64,000 bases of DNA from JAUWCL01 sp964599375 (lineage in GTDB: Bacteria; Krumholzibacteriota; Krumholzibacteriia; Krumholzibacteriales; Krumholzibacteriaceae). The stretch lies in the NCBI GenBank assembly GCA_964599375.1, contig CAZREW010000013.1, forward strand, positions 1 to 64,000, written 5' to 3'. Within the stretch, counting starts at the first letter, position 1; every line of letters begins with the position of its first letter. Both the position numbers and the translations under genes were made by a program. Under the pieces are notes generated by a model. That model was not told the DNA's origin and searched no databases. It worked only from the letters and a program-made list of their open reading frames with translations. Shown here piece by piece: positions 25,729-34,318 of this stretch.

Positions 25729-26430
25729 ATGGCCGTGAAGAATACCAAGACAGAATACTATTCAATACTCGAAGTATGGCCTAAATCCTCCGCGGAGGAG
25801 ATCAAGAAGAATTACTTCAGGCTTGCCAAGCTTTACCACCCGGACGTCGCGGGTGACAAGCCTGAGAACAGGGAGCGGTTCAAGCTTATCAACGAGGCGT
25901 TCGGCATACTGAGCGACCCGCAGAAGCGCCGAGATTACGATGAGTCTATCCGTGTAAAGGGTGGCGCCACAACGGCCGGCAAGGAGATGCGCGAGCAGGA
26001 CAGCAGGGGCGCCTCCATGGCGTTCAGACAGGCCCGCGACTCCATGAGAGCCGGACGGTACGACAAGGCGATAATGCTTCTCAGGACAGCGATACGGTTC
26101 GATCCATCGGATCCCGCGTATCACAGCTGGTATGGATTCTGCCTCGCGATGACCAATTCCGACCTCCACGAAGCGAGGGACGCCTGCAGAAAGGCGATCG
26201 AGATCGAGTTCTACAGCGCCGACTTCCACGCCAACCTGGGATTCGTCTACTTCAAGGCCGGCCTCAAGAACCTGGCTGTAAAGCATTTTACCGACGCGCT
26301 TAAATGGGATCCTGATCATAACCTGGCCAAAAAGGTCATGGCCCAGCTCGACGGCGGCAGCTCCCCTTATGGCGGGGCCGGACCGATCGACAAGATGATA
26401 TCAGGATTCAAGAAGATATTCTCAGGTTGA
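25729..26430 (+). CDS. J-domain protein with TPR repeats
   Basis: A 233-residue protein with an N-terminal J domain (YYSILEVWPKSSAEEIKKNY, then the HPD tripeptide in LYHPDVAGD, and FGILSDPQKRRDYD), which stimulates Hsp70 ATPase. There is no Gly/Phe or zinc region as in DnaJ itself. Residues 90-215 hold TPR-like repeats (MLLRTAIRFDPSDPAYHSWYG, CRKAIEIEFYSADFHANLG, FTDALKWDPDHNLAKKVM). The C-terminus IDKMISGFKKIFSG could form an amphipathic helix. The ATG follows the previous stop directly. It probably recruits DnaK to a specific client held by the TPR partner or the propeller protein downstream. Confidence 0.9.
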   Translation: MAVKNTKTEYYSILEVWPKSSAEEIKKNYFRLAKLYHPDVAGDKPENRERFKLINEAFGILSDPQKRRDYDESIRVKGGATTAGKEMREQDSRGASMAFRQARDSMRAGRYDKAIMLLRTAIRFDPSDPAYHSWYGFCLAMTNSDLHEARDACRKAIEIEFYSADFHANLGFVYFKAGLKNLAVKHFTDALKWDPDHNLAKKVMAQLDGGSSPYGGAGPIDKMISGFKKIFSG

Positions 26431-26508
26431 CGCAGGGCGCAGAATATATTCGATTAATTGTTGATTTTTCAAGCTCCTCTGGCTAACCTCTCTTCCGAGG
26501 TGATTGCC

Positions 26509-28431
26509 ATGAGAAGGACCTGCTTTGTCTGTTACGGCGCCGACGGCAAAAAATACTCTCTCACCTATCATGAGATCTCACGAAAATCCGGGGGAGACGA
26601 ATTCTTCCTCTTCCTCTATCATTCAAGGCCTGAAGACGAGAAGCCGCTGAGGGACCTGTACAGGCGCGTCGTTTCTTCCTCGAGGCTGGGACATCCGGCC
26701 AGGTTCTTCAGGGAACTGGCCGAATCGGTCGGAACCTCAGGGGAATACGGACAGGACGATCTCTGGCTCGAGGAATCGGCGATACTCGCGATCTGGAGGA
26801 AAGGCGGGGAGGCGTTCCTGTTCAGGAACAGGCGGATCGAGCCGGTTCATTTCGATCCAGAAACGGGGATCGAGGGGACGGTCCATTCGCTCAAAAACAG
26901 GGTCGAGATCGGTCTCCAGAGAGACGGGAGCCAGACCGACATGTTTGAGAAGAAGTACGGGGACCGTTTCACTCTTGAAAAGTTCAGTGTCTCTGACGGA
27001 GGCAATACGCTCCTTTTCGCTCCATCGAAGGATTTCATCCGCAGGAACCGCGCGGCGTTGCTCGACAGCGTCTTTTTCCCTGCGTTCGAAGTGCCGGAGA
27101 GCGGGGAGCTGGAGGTGGATACGGACATGTCCCTCGGGGCCATGCACTGGGGAAGTGCGGTGGCTGCAGGTGATGTTCGGGAACGAAAGAAACGGGGTGT
27201 GGAGATCATGAAATCTTCCGTACCGATGGCGGCTGGCGCTATAGCGCTTATCCTCGCCATCCTGCTGATATTCAAGCCTTTCGGAAACCGGGACCGGTCT
27301 GAGGAAGGCGACCGCGTGCTTCTCGCCCCGGCAGGGAATACCGATAATGCCGGGACGGGAGCTGATGAGGACAGCGCTGAAGAGGTCTCGGCCGACCCGA
27401 CGGGAGGAACGCCTTCAGAGCCTGCGTCTCACGACAGGATCGCGCCAGCCGGAACGGTCAGCATAACCGACGGATGGAAGAAGAAATTCGGGGCCGCTGT
27501 TACCTCTTCGCCCGTGATATGCGGCGATAATGTCGTATTCGGGTGCAGGGACGGCAATCTCTACTGCTTCACGCTCGACGGTGCCATCAAGTGGAAATAC
27601 GAAGCCTCTACAGGCATCGGAGCCACTCCCGCGTGCGATGGTGACCGTGTCATCGGGGCAGATTACGAGGGAAACGTCTTCTGCCTTTCGACTGCTACCG
27701 GGAAACGGATATGGAACTATAAAGGCGGGGCGAAGATTGTCTCCAGCCCGGTCATATCGGATAAGTGCGTGATCGTCTCCACAATGGACGGACGTATCGT
27801 ATCACTCGACAGGGAGACCGGCGGGAGGAACTGGAGCCAGAAGATAGGCGATCAGGTCTGGGGGACGCCCTCCGTGGGCAAGGATTACATCGTTGCTGCC
27901 AGCACCGACGGCTCACTTGTAAGGATGACCCTCGACGGCAGGATATCATGGAGGGTCGCTCCGGGCGGGGAGATACATTCATCACCGCTATGCCTCGCAG
28001 AGAAGGATCTTGTGATCGTAGGCACCGGTGACAGGTATCTGATAGGCTATTCGCTTTCCGGCGGCTTGCTTATGTGGAGATACGGCGCTGGAAGCGATGT
28101 AAGGAGCTCTCCCGTATCCTCCGGAGGGACTATCATCGCCGGGACAGAGGACGGGCTGGTCCTGGCCCTTGACACCGACGGGCAGCTGATCTGGAAGAAG
28201 GACCTCGGAGGGGCGATAAGGTCCAGGCCTTTGATCCTGGGCGGGATGGTCGCCGTAACCTCTTATAATTCTAAACTGACCATCCTGTCCTTATCGGATG
28301 GTTCGATTGCGGCAGAGTACAGGGCAGACGCGCCTATCTACTCTTCTCCGGCCTATTACGACGGCAGGGTCTTTTTCGGTTCGAACGGGGGATTCCTCCA
28401 TGCTCCGGCTCTCTCGATGACAGGAGTATGA
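26509..28431 (+). CDS. Membrane-anchored PQQ-type beta-propeller with cytoplasmic domain
   Basis: A 640-residue, single-span protein. Residues 1-225 are cytoplasmic, with no sure family match; EESAILAIWRKGGEAFLFRNRR and later GNTLLFAPSKDFI faintly recall PP2C-type phosphatase strands, but the metal aspartates are not seen. A basic stretch (RERKKRG) precedes a hydrophobic segment at about 236-256, then an acidic Gly/Ser/Pro linker. From about 325 there are eight repeats built on W-x(n)-SSP and D-G-x-x-x-x-L (for example IHSSPLC, VRSSPVS), a PQQ/quinoprotein-like propeller, predicted periplasmic. It is not a dehydrogenase. I chose ATG 26509 for its GAGGTG at 26497-26502; an upstream TTG at 26458 has none. 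Confidence 0.8.
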   Translation: MRRTCFVCYGADGKKYSLTYHEISRKSGGDEFFLFLYHSRPEDEKPLRDLYRRVVSSSRLGHPARFFRELAESVGTSGEYGQDDLWLEESAILAIWRKGGEAFLFRNRRIEPVHFDPETGIEGTVHSLKNRVEIGLQRDGSQTDMFEKKYGDRFTLEKFSVSDGGNTLLFAPSKDFIRRNRAALLDSVFFPAFEVPESGELEVDTDMSLGAMHWGSAVAAGDVRERKKRGVEIMKSSVPMAAGAIALILAILLIFKPFGNRDRSEEGDRVLLAPAGNTDNAGTGADEDSAEEVSADPTGGTPSEPASHDRIAPAGTVSITDGWKKKFGAAVTSSPVICGDNVVFGCRDGNLYCFTLDGAIKWKYEASTGIGATPACDGDRVIGADYEGNVFCLSTATGKRIWNYKGGAKIVSSPVISDKCVIVSTMDGRIVSLDRETGGRNWSQKIGDQVWGTPSVGKDYIVAASTDGSLVRMTLDGRISWRVAPGGEIHSSPLCLAEKDLVIVGTGDRYLIGYSLSGGLLMWRYGAGSDVRSSPVSSGGTIIAGTEDGLVLALDTDGQLIWKKDLGGAIRSRPLILGGMVAVTSYNSKLTILSLSDGSIAAEYRADAPIYSSPAYYDGRVFFGSNGGFLHAPALSMTGV

Positions 28432-28458
28432 TCCCGGAACCGGAAAGAAAGCCAGACA

Positions 28459-28508
28459 AACGCCTCCGCCGCTCAGTCAGGGGACGACCTTGATTGACCG
28501 GAGGCGTT
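28459..28508. repeat. 10-bp inverted repeat in the secA leader
   Basis: AACGCCTCCG (28459-28468) and CGGAGGCGTT (28499-28508) are perfect complements separated by 30 bases. The right arm ends 34 bases before the proposed secA start. No T run follows the right arm, so it is not a normal terminator. It could fold in the secA leader RNA or bind a regulator. Confidence 0.45.
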
Positions 28509-28542
28509 GTATTATCTTGCTGTACGAATGGAGGACCGCTTC

Positions 28543-31500
28543 TTGTTAAAGGGACTGATACATAAGTTCGTCGGCGACAGGAAGTCGAGGCTTATGAAGC
28601 GCCTCGCGCCTAGCATAGAGGAAGTAAAAGCCTGGGGCGACCGGTTCGCCGGGTTGGGCGACGAGGAGTTTCCCGCCAAGACCGCCGAATTCACCGAAAG
28701 GCTCAGGAACGGCGAGACCGCCGATGGTATCATGGCGGAAGCCTACGGGCTCGTTTACGAAGCTTGCAGAAGGCACGTCGGCCGTTCCTGGACCGTCGTC
28801 GGTCATGAAGTCACATGGGAGATGGTGCCTTTCGATGTCCAGATCGCCGGCGCCATAGTCCTGAACGAGGGATCGATCTCGGAGATGGCCACCGGAGAAG
28901 GCAAGACCCTGGTGGCCGTGATGCCCCTCTATCTCAACGCCCTCGAGAAGAAGGGCGCACATCTTATTACGGTCAACGATTACCTCGCCAGGCGCGACGC
29001 TGAGTGGATGGGGAGGATATACGAGTTTCTGGGCCTGACTGTCGGGTATCTCCAGAACGATATGGGGCCTGAAGAGCGCAAGAGGGTCTACGGCAGCGAT
29101 ATCACGTACGGGACGAACAACGAGTTCGGGTTCGACTACCTCAGGGACAACATGAAGCTCAGCGGGGAATACCAGGTACAGAGGGTGCATCACTACGCCA
29201 TCGTCGACGAAGTCGACTCGGTGCTCATCGATGAGGCGAGGACTCCGCTCATAATATCAGGCCCAGTGCAGGGTTCATCGAAAGACGAGAACTTCTCCTT
29301 TCTCAGGGCCAGGATCGACGGCCTCGTCCGGAAGCAGAAGAGGATGGTAAACGACCTGATGAGCGAAGTTGAAAGGGCCGCCGGCTCCGAAGACATGGAA
29401 CGGGCGCCTGATGGAGACGACATCGGGGTAAAGCTTCTGCTCGCCCGGCGCGGGGACCCGAAGAACAAGAAGTTCATGAAGCTTCGTAAGATGCCGGGGC
29501 TCGAGAAGGAGATGCTGGCCGCCGAAGCGGGATTCATGAGGGACAAGACGCTGCACGAGCTCGATGAGGAGCTCTTCTTTGTCGTTGACGAAAAGGCGAA
29601 TACGGTCGACCTGACTGAGAAGGGACGAAACACCCTCTCGAAAGAGGACAGGGAGATGTTCGTCCTTCCAGACCTGAGCATCGAGATCAAGGAGATCGAT
29701 TCAGATGACTCAATCGATGCGGCGGAAAAGATCAGGAGGAAGGACACCGCTTACAGAAGATACGCCGAGAAAAGCGAAATCATTCATAATTTCTCCCAAC
29801 TTATGAAGGCATATTCCCTCTTTGAGAAGGATGTCGACTACGTGGTCCAGGACGGGAAGGTCATGATAGTCGATGAGTTCACAGGCCGGCTCATGCCAGG
29901 AAGGCGTTTCAGCGACGGGCTTCACCAGGCCCTTGAAGCAAAGGAGAACGTACGCATCGAGGGGGAGACCCAGACTTTCGCGACTATAACCCTCCAGAAC
30001 TACTTCAGGATGTACGAAAAACTCGCAGGGATGACTGGAACGGCCGAGACAGAGGAAGAGGAGTTTCACAAGATCTACAAGCTCAATGTAGACGTCATCC
30101 CCACCAACAGGCCGGTCCGCAGAATCGACTATGACGACATAATCTTCCGGACAAAGCGTGAGAAATACGCCGCAATCATAAAGGAGACCAGGAGACTGCA
30201 TGAAGCCGGGCTGCCCGTGCTGGTCGGCACAGTCACCGTAGAGGTCTCCGAGACTCTGAGCAGGATGCTTAAGAGAGAGGGCATACCTCACAACGTGCTC
30301 AACGCGAAGCAGCACCAGAGCGAGGCGGAGATAGTCGCCTGGGCAGGTAAAAAAGGGGCCGTCACGATCGCCACAAACATGGCAGGGAGAGGGACCGATA
30401 TCAAGCTGGAAAAGGGAGTAGTGAAGTGCGCCAGATGCTGCATCCTCTGTGAGACTCCCGACGGATGCGCTGACTGTCCTAACGAAGCGAAGAAGACGGA
30501 TTGTATCGAGGACGTTCCCTGCGGCCTGCAGATAATCGGTACCGAGAGGCACGAGAGCCGCAGGATCGACAGGCAGCTTCGCGGAAGATCGGGAAGGCAG
30601 GGCGATCCCGGAGCTTCGCGGTTCTTTATCTCCCTCGAGGACGACCTCATGCGGCTTTTCGGTTCCGAGAGGATATCCGGCGTGATGGACAGGCTTGGCG
30701 CCGAAGAGGGAGAAGTGATAACCCACCCCTTCATAACTAGAGCGATCGAGAAATCGCAGAAGAAGGTGGAGCTTTACAACTTCGGCATACGGAAACGGCT
30801 GCTCGAGTATGACGACGTCATGAACAAGCAACGCGAGGTCATATACGGAAGGCGTAACAGCATACTTGACACTGAAGACCTCGACGGCATGGTACACGGA
30901 CTCATCGATGATGTAATCGATCAGGTCATGGAAGGATTCATGCCCCCGGACACGCTTCCCGATGAATGGGACATCGATGGCGCGGCTGGCGAGCTCGAAA
31001 CGATATTCCTGTTCAAGTTCGACCTGTCCGTCCTCTCAGAACAGGACAGGAAGGAAGAGCGGACGGTTATCGATCACTTACGCGCCGAGGCGAGAAAAGC
31101 CTTCGAGCTGAGAAAATCGATGATCCCCGCCGATATAATGCTTCAGCTCGAGAAGATGATCATGCTGCAGAGCATCGACGAGAAGTGGATGGATCATCTG
31201 AGGGAGCTCGACAATCTTCGCGAAGGCATACATTTCAGGTCTTACGCGCAGAAGGACCCCCTTGTCGAGTACAAGCAGGAGGCCTTCCAGATGTTCTCAG
31301 ACATGGTGGACGACATAGACAAGACGGTCCTGTGGGGCCTGTTCCACGCGAGGATAGATTCCCCTGACAGGGCCGAACGCAAGCGGCCTCACCGTGAAGT
31401 CGCGATGCACAGGACTGTCGACGCTTACGCATCGACGCAACCCCCACGCGAAGCGCAGCCCCGGGCGGGAACCCCCGGCGCGGACATCGGGCCGGCGGCG

Positions 31501-31614
31501 CCGGTGGCCTCAGCCAGACCGGTACAGAGGGAAGAGCCAAAGGTGGGAAGAAACGACCCGTGTCCCTGCGGTAGCGGCAAAAAGTATAAAAAGTGTTGCG
31601 GCCAGGGTTCCTGA
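28543..31614 (+). CDS. secA: Preprotein translocase ATPase SecA, long form with cysteine-rich insert
   Basis: The motor of the Sec secretion channel, 1023 residues. TTG 28543 is chosen because GGAGG (28530-28534) is eight bases upstream and the product then opens like other SecA proteins (LKGLIHKFVGDRKSR). Motifs: GEGKTLVAVMP (Walker A), VDEVDSVLIDEARTPLIIS (Walker B), IVDEFTGRLMPGRR, GMTGTAETEEEEF, TNMAGRGTDI, IIGTERHESRRIDRQLRGRSGRQGDPG and a C-terminal zinc site (CPCGSGKKYKKCC). A large helical insert in the cross-linking domain is usual in the FCB group. Unusual is an insert at residues 629-660, between GRGTDI and IIGTERH, holding eight Cys spaced C-x2-CC-x2-C-x5-C-x2-C-x8-C-x5-C. Confidence 0.97.
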   Translation: MLKGLIHKFVGDRKSRLMKRLAPSIEEVKAWGDRFAGLGDEEFPAKTAEFTERLRNGETADGIMAEAYGLVYEACRRHVGRSWTVVGHEVTWEMVPFDVQIAGAIVLNEGSISEMATGEGKTLVAVMPLYLNALEKKGAHLITVNDYLARRDAEWMGRIYEFLGLTVGYLQNDMGPEERKRVYGSDITYGTNNEFGFDYLRDNMKLSGEYQVQRVHHYAIVDEVDSVLIDEARTPLIISGPVQGSSKDENFSFLRARIDGLVRKQKRMVNDLMSEVERAAGSEDMERAPDGDDIGVKLLLARRGDPKNKKFMKLRKMPGLEKEMLAAEAGFMRDKTLHELDEELFFVVDEKANTVDLTEKGRNTLSKEDREMFVLPDLSIEIKEIDSDDSIDAAEKIRRKDTAYRRYAEKSEIIHNFSQLMKAYSLFEKDVDYVVQDGKVMIVDEFTGRLMPGRRFSDGLHQALEAKENVRIEGETQTFATITLQNYFRMYEKLAGMTGTAETEEEEFHKIYKLNVDVIPTNRPVRRIDYDDIIFRTKREKYAAIIKETRRLHEAGLPVLVGTVTVEVSETLSRMLKREGIPHNVLNAKQHQSEAEIVAWAGKKGAVTIATNMAGRGTDIKLEKGVVKCARCCILCETPDGCADCPNEAKKTDCIEDVPCGLQIIGTERHESRRIDRQLRGRSGRQGDPGASRFFISLEDDLMRLFGSERISGVMDRLGAEEGEVITHPFITRAIEKSQKKVELYNFGIRKRLLEYDDVMNKQREVIYGRRNSILDTEDLDGMVHGLIDDVIDQVMEGFMPPDTLPDEWDIDGAAGELETIFLFKFDLSVLSEQDRKEERTVIDHLRAEARKAFELRKSMIPADIMLQLEKMIMLQSIDEKWMDHLRELDNLREGIHFRSYAQKDPLVEYKQEAFQMFSDMVDDIDKTVLWGLFHARIDSPDRAERKRPHREVAMHRTVDAYASTQPPREAQPRAGTPGADIGPAAPVASARPVQREEPKVGRNDPCPCGSGKKYKKCCGQGS

Positions 31615-31663
31615 GGGACATTATACATGTTTTCCGATATCAGGCAGGGAAAGGACAGCACCG

Positions 31664-32110
31664 GTGACCGGCAGAAACGACGATGAACGCATCAGGGAGA
31701 TCATCTCCTGGATAATCGATAACGAACAGGACGACCCCTACGACTCAGGAAACCTTTACACGAGGCTGGAGGACATGGGTTACTCCTACGAGGAGATTCG
31801 CCGGGCGATGCTCCTTCTTGACGCTGACTCTGTCAAGGGCGGGATCCTTGCCGGAGACGGGTTCGGAGCCGGCACACGCGTCCTGTCGCCGGCCGAGAGA
31901 AGTATGCTCAGCCTCGAGGCACAGGGCTGGCTCCTGTGGTTGCGAAGCGCAGGCTGGATTTCCGAGACTCATATGAGTCTGATAATCGAGAGCGCCGGCC
32001 TGGAATTCAGGGCCCCGGCTTCGCTCGAGGAAGTGATGGAGATAGCGTACAGGTATGAACCCTCGATACCTGAAAGGTCCGAAGACGAAGGTTACACGGA
32101 TATCAACTAA
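31664..32110 (+). CDS. smg: Smg family protein (DUF494)
   Basis: A 148-residue cytoplasmic protein of the Smg/DUF494 family (ERIREIISWIIDNEQDD, LYTRLEDMGYSYEEI, LSPAERSMLSLEAQGWLLWL). The biochemical role is unknown. In gammaproteobacteria smg lies next to dprA and topA-type zinc-finger genes, and here topA follows by six bases, so the linkage is conserved. I chose GTG 31664, which has AAGGA at 31651-31655; the longer open frame upstream overlaps secA and reads as arginine-rich nonsense. It is 49 bases downstream of secA. Confidence 0.85.
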   Translation: MTGRNDDERIREIISWIIDNEQDDPYDSGNLYTRLEDMGYSYEEIRRAMLLLDADSVKGGILAGDGFGAGTRVLSPAERSMLSLEAQGWLLWLRSAGWISETHMSLIIESAGLEFRAPASLEEVMEIAYRYEPSIPERSEDEGYTDIN

Positions 32111-32116
32111 GGAAAG

Positions 32117-34318
32117 ATGAAAGTGGAGAAAGTTCTCGTCATAGTCGAATCGCCAGCGAAGGCGCGGACTATAAAGAAGTATCTCGGAAAGGGATACGAC
32201 GTAAAGGCGTCAGTAGGGCACATACGCGATCTGCCGAAAAGGGAACTCGGCATCGATGTGGAGAAAGATTTTACGCCGAAATATGTGAGCCTTCGCGCCA
32301 AAAGCAAGGTCCTCAAGGAACTGCGCGACAAGGCATCTGCAAGCACGAGGATCCTTCTGGCCACAGACATGGACCGCGAGGGCGAGGCGATAGCCTGGCA
32401 TCTAGAAGAGCTTCTGAAGAAGTCCGACAAGCCCACAAAGAGGATCATATTCAACGAGATAACAAAGACCGCGATCAAGGAAGCCGTAGATCATCCCAGA
32501 GACATAGACATGGACAAGGTCAACGCCCAGCAGGCGCGGCGGATACTGGACCGTCTCGTGGGCTATCTCGTAAGCCCTGTCCTGTGGAAGATATTCTACC
32601 GCGGGCTTTCAGCCGGGCGCGTTCAGACAGTAGGTCTCAGGCTGATATGCGAGCGCGAGAAGGAGATCAGGGCGTTTGTCCCGGTAGAGTACTGGACCGT
32701 TGAAGGAAGCCTCTGCTGCGGGGGAGACAGGCAGTTTGAGGCGAAGCTCCTGAAGATCGACGGCGAGAAACCTGAGATCGGATCGGAAAAAGAGGCACGA
32801 AGGATCGTAGAGGAGATAAAGGCCTCTGAGATCATAATAGCCTCCGTCAAGGATAGACAGAAGAAGAGGAATCCCCAGCCGCCTTTCATCACAAGCACTC
32901 TTCAGCGGGAGGCTGCCGGAAGGCTCGGCTTCTCAGCCAAGAGGACGATGGCGGTTGCTCAGCAGCTTTACGAAGGCGTAGTTCTCGGTGACGAGGGCTC
33001 AGTCGGTCTGATAAGCTATATGAGGACTGATTCCACGCGCGTCAGCAAGGAAGCCTACGCGCAGGGAAAATCCTGGATAGAGCAGAACCTCGGCAAGGAC
33101 CATGTCGGCTCAGGGCGGAGCTATGGGAAAAGCAAGCTGGCCCAAGACGCGCACGAGGCGATCAGACCGACAGATTCCTACAGAAAGCCCGAGGCGCTGG
33201 TGCAGTTCCTCACAAAGGACCAGATGGCGCTTTACGGGCTGATCTGGAGGAGGTTCCTCGCTTCACTGGCTTCTCCCGCCGTTTATGACGTACGGGAGGT
33301 GGATATCACGGCCGGCGATAAATATCTTCTTCGCGCGGGCGGGAGGAAACTGGTGCACCAGGGGTTCCTCGCTCTGTACCCCGACAAGCAGGACGAGGAG
33401 GAGAGCTGGATGCCGGACCTCTCTGAGGGCGAGATGGTCGAGATAAGGTCCATCGACGCGTCGCAGCATTTTACCGAACCCCCTCCGAGATTCAGCGAGG
33501 CATCGCTCATAAAGGAGCTCGAGGACAAGGGCATCGGGCGCCCTAGCACATATGCCAGCATAATCAGCATAATCCAGGATCGCGGCTATGTCGAAAAGGA
33601 AGGGCGGGCCATGCTGCCTACCGACCTCGGCGAGAAGGTATGGGAATCCCTCTCCGAACTCTTCAACGATATTTTCGAAGTGGATTTCACGGCTCGCATG
33701 GAGACAGAACTGGATAAAGTCGAAGGGGCGGAAGAAAAGTGGCAGGATGTCGTAAAGTTCTTCTACGGACCGCTGCATGTCGACCTTGAGCGTTCAGGCG
33801 AGCGAACAGCCGAACTCAAAAAGCTCGCCCAGGAGGAAACGGACGAGGACTGTCCCAAGTGCGGCAGGAAGCTGATCAGGAAATGGAGCAGGAACGGCCA
33901 GTTCCTGGCATGTCCGGGATTCCCCGACTGCCGGTACTCGAAATCGATAGGGGAGGAGGAAGCTCTCGATAGGAAATGCCCTGAATGCGGCGGAGAGCTC
34001 CACTACAAGTCGGGAAGGTTCGGCAGGTTCATCGCATGCGGGAACTACCCGGAATGCAAGTACACCGAGGCGGTCTCCCTGGGCGTCCCATGTCCGGAAG
34101 AAGGGTGCGACGGAAAGATCTCGGAAAAGAAGACGCGCAGGGGAAAGATCTTCTATGGCTGCACAAGGTATCCCAAGTGCAAATTCGCGAGTTGGGACAA
34201 GCCGGTAGGACAGGAATGCCCATCGTGTGGAAACTCGTGGATGGTGGAAAAAAGCTCGAGCAAGAAGGGGAAATTCCTCCGCTGCCCGTCATGCAAGCAT
34301 GAGGTCGCTTCCGAATGA
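32117..34318 (+). CDS. topA: DNA topoisomerase I (type IA)
   Basis: Relaxes negative supercoils. A 733-residue protein: Toprim domain with VIVESPAKARTIKKYLG and the metal triad in LATDMDREGEA, the cleavage domain with active-site Tyr in LISYMRTDSTRVS, and SLIKELEDKGIGRPSTYASI. The C-terminus carries four zinc-ribbon modules: the first three open CPKCGRKL, CPECGGEL and CPEEGCDG with a later Cys pair each, and the last is CPSCGNSW...CPSCKHE. GAAAGATG at the start is a modest ribosome site. It overlaps trmFO by ATGA. The order topA-trmFO-xerC-hslV-hslU is the same as in Bacillus subtilis. Confidence 0.97.
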   Translation: MKVEKVLVIVESPAKARTIKKYLGKGYDVKASVGHIRDLPKRELGIDVEKDFTPKYVSLRAKSKVLKELRDKASASTRILLATDMDREGEAIAWHLEELLKKSDKPTKRIIFNEITKTAIKEAVDHPRDIDMDKVNAQQARRILDRLVGYLVSPVLWKIFYRGLSAGRVQTVGLRLICEREKEIRAFVPVEYWTVEGSLCCGGDRQFEAKLLKIDGEKPEIGSEKEARRIVEEIKASEIIIASVKDRQKKRNPQPPFITSTLQREAAGRLGFSAKRTMAVAQQLYEGVVLGDEGSVGLISYMRTDSTRVSKEAYAQGKSWIEQNLGKDHVGSGRSYGKSKLAQDAHEAIRPTDSYRKPEALVQFLTKDQMALYGLIWRRFLASLASPAVYDVREVDITAGDKYLLRAGGRKLVHQGFLALYPDKQDEEESWMPDLSEGEMVEIRSIDASQHFTEPPPRFSEASLIKELEDKGIGRPSTYASIISIIQDRGYVEKEGRAMLPTDLGEKVWESLSELFNDIFEVDFTARMETELDKVEGAEEKWQDVVKFFYGPLHVDLERSGERTAELKKLAQEETDEDCPKCGRKLIRKWSRNGQFLACPGFPDCRYSKSIGEEEALDRKCPECGGELHYKSGRFGRFIACGNYPECKYTEAVSLGVPCPEEGCDGKISEKKTRRGKIFYGCTRYPKCKFASWDKPVGQECPSCGNSWMVEKSSSKKGKFLRCPSCKHEVASE

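Noticed and set aside
29710..30897. Long open frame on the - strand inside secA (395 codons)
   Set aside because: It is antisense to the most conserved part of secA, has no family motif or ribosome site, and is explained by codon bias of the + strand gene.
31394..31663. Upstream extension of the Smg reading frame into secA
   Set aside because: It reads as arginine-rich out-of-frame secA sequence; a GTG with a ribosome site at 31664 fits the family start.
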